Below are positions 28,192 to 37,000 of a stretch of DNA of 64,000 bases, in pieces (the first letter of the stretch is position 1; every line of letters starts with the position of its first letter). Source of the DNA: Lachnospiraceae bacterium (GTDB taxonomy: Bacteria; Bacillota; Clostridia; Lachnospirales; Lachnospiraceae). The position numbers and the translations under genes were made by a program. The notes beneath the pieces were generated by a model. That model had not been told where the DNA came from and searched no databases. It saw nothing but the letters and a program-made list of their open reading frames with translations. The stretch covers positions 1 to 64,000 of the forward strand of contig JAFUZJ010000019.1 of assembly GCA_017476665.1 (NCBI GenBank), in the 5' to 3' direction.

Positions 28192-29277
28192 TTATTTAAT
28201 CCTTTCCACCAGCAGATCTCCCATCTTAGAACACCCAACCTTCGTGCAGCCCTCGGACATGATGTCTCCGGTGCGGAATCCGTCCTTCAGCACCTGCTTC
28301 ACCGCCGCATCAATGGCATCCGCTTCTTTGTCCAGATCAAAGCTGTAGCGCAGCATCATGGATGCACTAAGCACCGTGGCAATGGGATTGGCGATATCCT
28401 GTCCGGCAATATCCGGCGCGGAACCGTGGCTGGGCTCATACAGACCGAACTTACTGTCATTCAGGCTGGCGCTGGCTAACATCCCGATGGAACCGGTCAC
28501 CATACTCGCCTCGTCGGAAAGAATATCTCCGAACATATTCTCGGTCAGGATCACATCAAACTGTGCCGGATCTTTCACCACCTGCATGGCGCAATTGTCC
28601 ACCAGCATATGCTCCAGCGTCACCTCCGGATAATCCTTTGCGACCTCCTCCACAACCTTTCTCCAAAGTCTGGAGGAATCCAACACATTCGCCTTGTCCA
28701 CGCTGGTAACCTTCTTGCGGCGCTTCATGGCAATATCAAAGCCCTTGATCGCGATCCGGCGGATCTCATTTTCATCATAGGTCAATGTATCAATGGCTTT
28801 CAGCACCCCATTTTCTTCAATGGTTTTGCGCTCGCCGAAATACAGTCCTCCGGTCAGTTCGCGCATGATCATCATATCAAAACCTGCCTTGCTGATCTCC
28901 TCTTTCAGCGGACAAGCCCCTGCCAGTTCATCATACAATACCGCCGGGCGCAGATTCGCAAACAAGTTCAGGGCTTTTCTGATAGCCAGGAGACCCGCCT
29001 CTGGTCTCAGATTGGGCGGCAGCTTGTACCAGGGAGAAGTCGTTGTATTGCCGCCGATGGAACCCATCAGCACCGCATCCGCAGCCTTTGCCGTAGCGAT
29101 CGCCTCATCCGTGAGCGGTACACCGTGTACATCAATGGACGCGCCCCCCATCAGGATATCCGTAAAATTCATCTTGTGTCCATACACTTCCGCAACCTTG
29201 TTTAAAACCTTCTTCGCCTCTGTCACGATCTCCGGTCCGATTCCGTCTCCGGGAATACAGGTAATCTTTAATTCCAT
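28192..29277 (-). CDS. leuB: 3-isopropylmalate dehydrogenase
   Basis: An NAD-dependent oxidative decarboxylase of leucine synthesis. The 361 residues begin [12 protein letters not shown], with [13 protein letters not shown] (substrate binding), the metal aspartates in [13 protein letters not shown], and [13 protein letters not shown] for NAD. It is the first gene of leuB-ilvD-ilvB; leuA, leuC and leuD are not in the window, so the leucine set is split. GCAGGAGG precedes the start. Confidence 0.96.
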   Translation of the reverse strand: MELKITCIPGDGIGPEIVTEAKKVLNKVAEVYGHKMNFTDILMGGASIDVHGVPLTDEAIATAKAADAVLMGSIGGNTTTSPWYKLPPNLRPEAGLLAIRKALNLFANLRPAVLYDELAGACPLKEEISKAGFDMMIMRELTGGLYFGERKTIEENGVLKAIDTLTYDENEIRRIAIKGFDIAMKRRKKVTSVDKANVLDSSRLWRKVVEEVAKDYPEVTLEHMLVDNCAMQVVKDPAQFDVILTENMFGDILSDEASMVTGSIGMLASASLNDSKFGLYEPSHGSAPDIAGQDIANPIATVLSASMMLRYSFDLDKEADAIDAAVKQVLKDGFRTGDIMSEGCTKVGCSKMGDLLVERIK

Positions 29278-29352
29278 CCGTCAGCCTCCTGCTCGCAGTA
29301 TTCTTTCGCACAGTAGTGCGATAAATCATTCATATAAAATCCACTTCTTACT

Positions 29353-29381
29353 ATAATAACCGATACTTTGTCAAATTTCAA
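29353..29381 (-). promoter_or_regulatory. Promoter of leuB-ilvD-ilvB
   Basis: Minus-strand TTGAAA (29376-29381) and TATTAT (29353-29358), spacer 17. A nearer TTGACA overlaps but leaves only 13 bases to TATAGT. The ~70-base leader contains a TCGCAC-TACT-GTGCGA hairpin but no T-box or Leu/Val/Ile-rich leader peptide. Confidence 0.5.
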
Positions 29382-29393
29382 CCACAAATAACG

Positions 29394-29431
29394 AAAAGCG
29401 GCCTCATGGAATCCTCCACAAGACCGCTTTT
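29394..29431. terminator. Terminator between yajC and leuB
   Basis: Outer stem AAAAGCGG (29394-29401) with CCGCTTTT (29424-29431), inner TGGA/TCCA. It lies just after the yajC stop on the minus strand and is followed by the leuB promoter, so it separates tgt-yajC from the leuB operon. Confidence 0.75.
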
Positions 29432-29446
29432 TGCACTTTTCCAAAA

Positions 29447-29782
29447 TTAATTATTTTCCGGCTTCTCCACTCTGCTGATCGCCGACTTATCCATGGGAAT
29501 ACGGCAATTCTTGTTGTTGCCGAACTCTACGATCACCGTATCATCGCTGATGTCTATAACAATCCCGTAAAATCCGGACGTGGTCAGAATACAGTCACCC
29601 ACCGCCAGATTCGCAATCATTTCAGCAACACGCTTCTGCTCCTTCTTCTGCGGGCGCATCATAAAAAAGTACAATGCGCCGAACAATACCACATAAATGA
29701 TGATCATCATACCAAAGCCAAATGTATTGCCGGCTGCAGCCGCATCCGCCTCAGTCATTGTCTCTGTCAATAAAAGATTCAT
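29447..29782 (-). CDS. yajC: Preprotein translocase subunit YajC
   Basis: A 111-residue accessory protein of the SecYEG/SecDF translocase. One membrane helix (about 22-45) ends in FFMMRPQKKEQKR, the family signature, followed by a small basic domain with GDCILTTSGFYGIV. The tgt-yajC order is a common bacterial neighbourhood (usually followed by secD/secF, absent here). TGGAGGAAAT precedes the start. Closed by the terminator at 29394. Confidence 0.93.
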   Translation of the reverse strand: MNLLLTETMTEADAAAAGNTFGFGMMIIIYVVLFGALYFFMMRPQKKEQKRVAEMIANLAVGDCILTTSGFYGIVIDISDDTVIVEFGNNKNCRIPMDKSAISRVEKPENN

Positions 29783-29865
29783 ATTTCCTCCATTCCTAGC
29801 GCTTCTAAGCCCTTCCTTTCAAGCATCATAAATGATATCATAATACGGAAACCGCCGTTTGTCAA

Positions 29866-31020
29866 TCACGACATCTCCATATTTTCCAGCTTTTTCCTCT
29901 TATACCCGGCAAAATCTCCGGCATCCAGCGCATCCCGGATCTCCTCCATCATAGTATTATAAAAATACAGATTATGCATCACGCACAGCCGCAGTCCAAG
30001 CATCTCTTTGGCTTTCAGCAAATGCCGGATATACGCCCTGGAATACCGCCTGCAGGTCGGACAGCCGCAGCCCTCCTCAATCGGTCTCGCATCCAGCTCA
30101 TACTTGGCATTGAACAGATTGATCTTGCCGTGATTCGTGTAAAGATGCCCATGTCTTCCGTTTCGGGTAGGATAAACGCAGTCAAAGAAGTCCACACCGC
30201 GCTCCACCGCCTCCAGGATATTGGCAGGTGTCCCCACGCCCATCAGATAAGTCGGTTTGTCCTTTGGCAGATAAGGCACTGTCACATCCAGGATATGATA
30301 CATTTCCTCATGGCTCTCCCCTACGGCCAGTCCGCCCACGGCATAGCCATCCAGCTCCATCTCCGCAATCCGCTTCGCGTGGTCAATCCGGATATCCTCA
30401 AACACCGCGCCCTGATTGATGCCGAAAAGCAGCTGCTTCGGATTTACAGTGTCCTCCAGCCCATTCAGGCGATTCATCTCGATCCGGCAGCGTTCCAGCC
30501 ATCTTGCGGTGCGCTCCACCGAATTCTGCACATACTTCCGCTCCGCCTTGCTGGGTGCGCACTCATCAAACGCCATGGCAATCGTAGAACCAAGATTCGA
30601 TTGGATCTGCATACTCTCCTCCGGCCCCATGAAGATCTTCCTGCCGTCAATATGGGAGTTAAAATAAACCCCCTCCTCCTTGATCTTGCGCAGTCCCGCC
30701 AGAGAGAACACCTGGAAACCGCCGGAGTCCGTGAGGATCGGCTTGTCCCATGACATGAATTTATGCAATCCACCCAGTTTTTTGATAACCTGATCCCCCG
30801 GTCTCACATGCAGATGATAGGTGTTCGACAGCTCCACCTGGGTCTTCAACTGTTCCAGATCCTCCGTAGACACTGCGCCCTTGATTGCCGCCACAGTGCC
30901 TACGTTCATAAACACCGGTGTCTGGATCACACCATGTACCGTTGTAAACTCTGCACGTTTTGCGTTTCCTTCCGTTTTCAGCAGACGGTACTGCGCCTTC
31001 ATGTTATTGTTATTATTCAT
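29866..31020 (-). CDS. tgt: Queuine tRNA-ribosyltransferase
   Basis: Exchanges guanine-34 for queuosine precursor in tRNAs with GUN anticodons. The 384 residues have the TIM-barrel signature, nucleophile and substrate residues in LTDSGGFQVFSL and YTRNGRHG-like PTRNGRHG, ARWLERC, and the zinc site CGCPTCRRYSRAYIRHL ... MHNLYFY. The frame begins with Met plus five Asn (start 31018-31020), and Met7 at 31000-31002 is the other candidate. The start lies inside the stop of the giant adhesin gene (ATGAATAA), and no clear ribosome site is visible, which points to translational coupling. Confidence 0.95.
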   Translation of the reverse strand: MNNNNNMKAQYRLLKTEGNAKRAEFTTVHGVIQTPVFMNVGTVAAIKGAVSTEDLEQLKTQVELSNTYHLHVRPGDQVIKKLGGLHKFMSWDKPILTDSGGFQVFSLAGLRKIKEEGVYFNSHIDGRKIFMGPEESMQIQSNLGSTIAMAFDECAPSKAERKYVQNSVERTARWLERCRIEMNRLNGLEDTVNPKQLLFGINQGAVFEDIRIDHAKRIAEMELDGYAVGGLAVGESHEEMYHILDVTVPYLPKDKPTYLMGVGTPANILEAVERGVDFFDCVYPTRNGRHGHLYTNHGKINLFNAKYELDARPIEEGCGCPTCRRYSRAYIRHLLKAKEMLGLRLCVMHNLYFYNTMMEEIRDALDAGDFAGYKRKKLENMEMS

Positions 31021-34000
31021 ATTTCTTTTCTTCTTTTTTCTTCAGGAAAAGAATTGTGAGGGATATCGCCAGCCATCCGAACACCAGGCTACCGCCGAAC
31101 ACTTCACCCACCCTGCTGTCAGCCGTCTTAGGCGCTCTGGGCACGTCAGGCGAACTCGTAGAATGCGTCCCGGAGGTGCTGCCATCCTCCTCGTCTTCCT
31201 CCTCTTCCTCCTCATCAATCATTTTCAACCGAATTATATTCTGCTCTTCTTCACAGGAACCCGCCTGTTCGGAAACATTAAATGAAATCTTCTTTGCAAT
31301 TTCGTATCCTGATGGTGCTTTGTCCTCAACGAGATAATAAGTCTTGCCGCTGATAAGCTTTCCTTCCATCCTATGAACACTTCCGTCGGAAGTCCAGCTA
31401 TCCATCACATTGCCGTCCTGGTCCTCTATATGGAGCGTCGCTCCCGAGAGCGCCTTGTCTCTCTCATCAACCTTTGAAACCTCAACAATGACAACCGGCT
31501 CAAGCCATGTAATATTGCCATTTTTATCCATTGTGATCGTGCCTTCGCCATCATTCACAAGAACTGCCTTCACGGTTCCGACATCATTTACCGAAAGCCT
31601 CATAAGCATTGGGTGTTTGGATACATAGAATCCATCCGGCGCTTCAAGCTCTTTCACCATATAATCCACACCGGTGATAACGCCCGCAAACTTCACCTTG
31701 CCCTGGGCATTGGTTGTCGCAGTCGCCAACAACACATAATCCTCGCCGTCTATCGCAACAATCTCCGCTTCCTCCGCAAGACTTCCGCTGACTCCTTCCG
31801 CCGTATTGATGCTTGCAGTCACACCGGTCAGTTCAAAGCTTCCTCTTCTCGCATAACTGCCCAGTCTTCGGAACAATCCATAGGTAGAACCTGCAAGCGA
31901 CTCTTCCGGATTGGATTCATTTACCTTGGTAAACTCGATATTCCCACGATATACATCATCCGTAACTTCAAAGACTGCGGTTCCGTCGCCCGGCGTTTCC
32001 ATAAGCCCCGTGTACCCGTCATTGGTCACAGTCACATACATAGCCTTATCAAGCTTCCTATAGTTATCATGCCCCGAGCTAACCTCTTTTACAACATAAG
32101 TCCCCGGCGCAATCCCCGTAAATTCCACCCGTCCATCCGGCTCGCGGCTTGTCGCTGTTGCAATTATATCATCCGGATTGTCCATGCTTGCAATACTGAA
32201 CGTTACGCCCGAAATCGGTTCCACCTCATCCGCGTTGGATGCGGGCTCCGCAAGCTGCTCATTGAAACGTCCGTATTTCGTAAAATATACCGTCCGCTTC
32301 TTCCCGTTCTCCACCAGATAAATCGTACGTCCCTCATCGTCTGTCGTAGTTTTCAGCCCAACCTCTACGGTACCGTCTTCCATTATCTTAATTTCAATAT
32401 CGGTTGTGATCCTCGCATAGTCATCCGGCGCAACTGTCTCTCTGAGAATATAAGTCTTGCCGCTCTCTAATTTTTCGCCGAAATCATGTGACTTGATCTT
32501 TCCATTTTCACCCTTCTCAGATACCCAACTGTCAATGGCCTTCTCTTTGCCCTCCGAATCCTTGACAATGATGTAATCGCCGTTTTCATCCTTCCTGGCA
32601 TCTCCGTTCTCGTCGGTCTCTACCTCATAAACCTTGAGTTCAGCGCCTTCCACCTCCTCGCCGTTTCCGGCATCCACTTTATTCACATTGAAAGAGATTG
32701 CAGTATCCTCCACGAGATAAACCGTCTTGCCGTCGCTCGTTACGGGCCTAAGCTGTTCGCTTGTCTTCACCTCAATGGTTCCATCCGTCTTCACCTCAAA
32801 CTGCATGTCAGTGGTCACTCTGCCGTATCCCACGGGTGCAACGGTCTCCCTGAGGACATATTCATGCCCGGCTGTCAGCTTCTTACCAAAGTCGTAAGTC
32901 TTTTTCTCGCCATTCTCACCCTTTTGGGAAGTCCAGCTGTCAATGACCTTATCATTACCGTTTGCATCTTTCACAAGGACATAGCTGCCATCCGAATCCG
33001 TCACCAGATTTCCTTCGGAATCTTTCTCAATCTCATAGAGAACGAGCTCGGCACCCTCTACCTCTTCTCCGCCTCCTAACTCAACTTTGTTGACACGGAA
33101 AGACAAAGCAGTATCCTCCACAAGCAGAACCTTTGTCGTCTCTCCGCCGGTTGTGACATCCTTTGTAGAAGTTGTTGTATTGTCTGTGTCTATTGTCCCG
33201 TCTTTTTTCAGTGTAAATTTCGTATCCGTAGTGATGGCATATCCCTCGGGCGCTACGGTTTCCCGCAGAATATAGGTCACCTCCGTGGTAAGCCCCTCCA
33301 CGGTCTTGCCCTTCTTATCGTCGGTGACAGTGGAATCCCACTCCTCCACCACGTCCTCTGTATCTTCAATACCGTCATCATCCGTATCAATCAAACGGAT
33401 GATCTGAATATGCGCTCCGGCAAGCTCCTCGCCGGTTCCCAGATCAACCTTACTGATATTTACCCTGGTCTTGGCATCCTCCACCAGTAGCACCTTGTTA
33501 TTATTTGCATCCGTCCTGGTATGCATGGAAGATGTCACCGTACCATCCGTTTCAATGGTAAAGGTGGTGTCCGTCGTAATCGCATACCCGTCCGGCGCAA
33601 CGGTTTCACGCAGCGTATATTCCACACCGGTTTTCAAGCCCTCAATCACCTTATCTGTTCCGGCCTGAGAATCCCACTCAATTACCGCTTCCCCATTTTC
33701 ATCCAGGATCTGAATATGAGCCCCGGTGAGCTCCGCACCATCTGCAATATCTACCTTGCTGACCCTCACCACGGTCTTGTCATTTGACACTTCCTTTGTA
33801 GTGTTGCCTGCTAACTTCACGGAATATATCAAGGGTGTTACAAACACTCCGTCCACAGGCTCTGTGGATTCCGTTCCCGCCTCCACGCTGACGGTAACGG
33901 TATATTCCGCATTGTCATCCAGCACATATCCTTCCGGCGCCTTCGTCTCCTTCAAAAACAGTTCTGTCGTGCTTCCCACCACAGGAAGATATGTCTCCAG

Positions 34001-37000
34001 TGCAGCCTCGCCTGCTGAAATCTCAATCTCTCCGTTAGCGTTGGTTGTATAATCCCTGATCTTTGTGGTCTTGTCCGCCTTGTATAGTGTAAACACTGCG
34101 CCTTCAAGCTTCTTCGTGCTGCCACTGTCAGGGGTGTAGATCTTCGTAACCGTAAGACCTTCATAGCTATAGGTATTCCCCTTCTTTCTGGCATCCTGAA
34201 TCAGAATGATTTCCTCACCGTCTATGGACCTCGTCACGCCTGCCGTCACATCAAGAGTGCCATCTTCCTTGATGATAAATTTGGTATCCGATACCGCAAG
34301 ATCGTACCCGTCCGGTGCAACGGTCTCACGCAGCGTATACTCTACGCCGGTTTCAAGTCCCTCTACGGTCTTACCTTTTCCGTCTGTGGTGACAACGGAA
34401 TCCCATTCCGTTACCACCTCCTCCACTTCCGTGTCGGCAATACCATCATTATCCGTATCCTTCATGACCTTACGGATCACCTGGATATGTGCATCTTTCA
34501 CCTCTTTTTCATTGGTCGCGTCTACCTTGCTGACCTTCACAGATGTCTTTTGATTTGTGATATCCTTTGTGGAAACACTGGTTGTTCCCTCCTTCAACTT
34601 GACAGAATACGTGATTGGCGTCTCAAAATATCCCTCAACCGGAGCAGATGACTCGCTGCCTTTTTCAACGCTTATCTCTACCTCGTAAGGAGCTGAAGCA
34701 GTATCCAAAACATATCCATCCGGAGCCTTTGTCTCCTTCAGATAAAGTGTAGTGGTACTTCCGATTGCCGGAAGATAAGCAGACTTAATTTCATTTTCAC
34801 CTGCGGAAATCTCTACTACACCATTTGAGTCAGTAGTATATGTCTTCACCGCTGTACTCAGAGCTGCATTCGCATATAGGGTAAATTCCGCCCCTTTCAG
34901 TTTCTTCGTATCATCATTTTTATCTGTCTTGGTGATGGTCAGTCCGTTATAATACTCTCTATCCCTCCTGTTTTTGGTATTCTCTGCCAGAATGACGATT
35001 TTGCCGCCCTCTGCCGTCTGTTCGGCCGCAGTCTCAACCGTACCATTTGCCTTGATCTCAAATATGATATCATCAGTCAATACTTTGTATCCGGTCGGCG
35101 GTGTTACTTCATGAATACGGTATTTCACACCGGTTTTAAGACCTTCTATGGTCTTGACCGCTGAATCTGAAGATGTCCACTCAATACGATTACCATTTTC
35201 ATCCAATACAACACTCTTGTCCTCATACAAGAGCCGAAGCGTTGCGCCCGCAAGCTTTGAAGGAATAGCTCCATCTGTCACGTCCACCTTGCTGATATTC
35301 ACCTTGGTCCTGGTATTTTCAACAGGCAGATTATCTGAACCGTTTAAGAAAACGCTATATGTATTCGTTGCTTCGTATTTTGTATGTTCAGTATTCCACC
35401 CACCTGTTGTCTTGGATATAATCTCAAATTTATAAATAGTAGAATCCAGTATACATCCATCAGGTGCCGTTGTCTCTTTGAGATAATATCTTACATTACC
35501 GTCATCCACCGGAAGATATGCTGCCAAATCGGCATCTGCAGCACTTATGATAAGATTACCATCTGTATCCGTGGCCGCAAATGATTTAATGGTCTTTGTG
35601 CAGTCACTGTCGGCATATAAAGTAAACACAGCACCGCTTCTGGGATTCCCACTATCATCTGTCTTATGGAGTCTTGCGTCAATATAAAATTTTGTAATCT
35701 CCTCTATCCTTTCATTCCCAACAGCCATAGTCCCGCCATCCAAATAAACGGTTGGGTCATTGCCGGCATTATCTGACGAAATCGTAAAAGAATGAGGCGT
35801 GGGATCCAAAATATAACCTGTGGGAGCCTCTGTTTCAACAAGATAATATTCCTTATTTTTCTTTAATACGTAGCCATCCGTATTCTCCAGTAAAATAATC
35901 TGAACATTGCCATCCGCATTCGATGTAAATTCTTTTGAATGGATTGTTTCATTTTCATCTGTTTCATCTGTCCAGTACAGCTTAAATTTTGCATTAGGTA
36001 TTCCTACAGAAACATCAGCTATATCATGCTTATAGAGTGTGATAGCCAAATTTGACGCAGAACCCGATCCACTTGTCTCTCTTGTTACAGTCTTCTCTGC
36101 CGTAGCCGTATATCCCATTAAAGAAGCAGTATTTGACACAGTTACTGCTTCTCCCTCAACATTAACCAGACCGGTATATGTAATCGTCACCGCCCTGGAA
36201 TCAGGCACTATATAGGTAATGGTATTGCCCGAAATGCTGTAATTGATCTCGACATTATTGCCGTCTGCATCAGCGGCTGTAATGGAATTAATATTTAAAA
36301 TAAAATTATCAGTAAATGTATCCGTTACAGTTAACGTATCCCCGGACGACAGATTCTTTTCACTGGGATTTATGCTAATTGTGAATTCTATTTCACCGGA
36401 CCTTAAAGAATTCTTGTCAGTTTTACTCTTTGCCGTTTTGGACAAAGCGTCAAACTGAATATCAACGGTTGCGCTGTCACTTTTATCCCCATAAACAGCG
36501 GTGTTGGTGATATGAACCGCAGAATCAAAAGATGCACTGTCCTCGTAAGCTTGTTCTTCATCTACCTTTAACCAATAGGTCAATGAATAATACTGTCCTA
36601 CACTTTCATAGTCCTCTTTCGAATAATAGCCGCCTTCGGACCTGACAGGCACATCCGACTTCGCTATATGAAAGTTAACGCTCGAACCTGTATCTGATAC
36701 AACAGGGGTAATATCAGCCGAAAATGTAGTCCACTCATCCCTCGCAACGAATACAGGAGTTAAATCATAATCAGCCGCATAACCACTTGCTTTTAGATAA
36801 TCGGCATAACTGGAATAAAAGTTTTTTGCCCACGATTCCCATGCTGATTGAGCTTTCGCCTCGTCATAAGAATCTGAGAATCCTACAATCGTATAATTCT
36901 CAGGAAAACTTTGATAGGCCGAATAAGTATCTGTAATATCAATATCACCCGCGATCCCGAAAACTTTTAATTCATACCCGTAATAGATATCGCCGTCCGT

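Noticed and set aside
29268-29333. 21-codon leader ORF before leuB (starts MNDLSHYC), ending inside leuB
   Set aside because: It has only one Leu codon, no Val or Ile run, and no competing stem, so leucine attenuation is not supported.
31300-36055. CRISPR-like or non-coding repeat array
   Set aside because: Repeats are long, diverged, in frame, and encode Cna-B domains.
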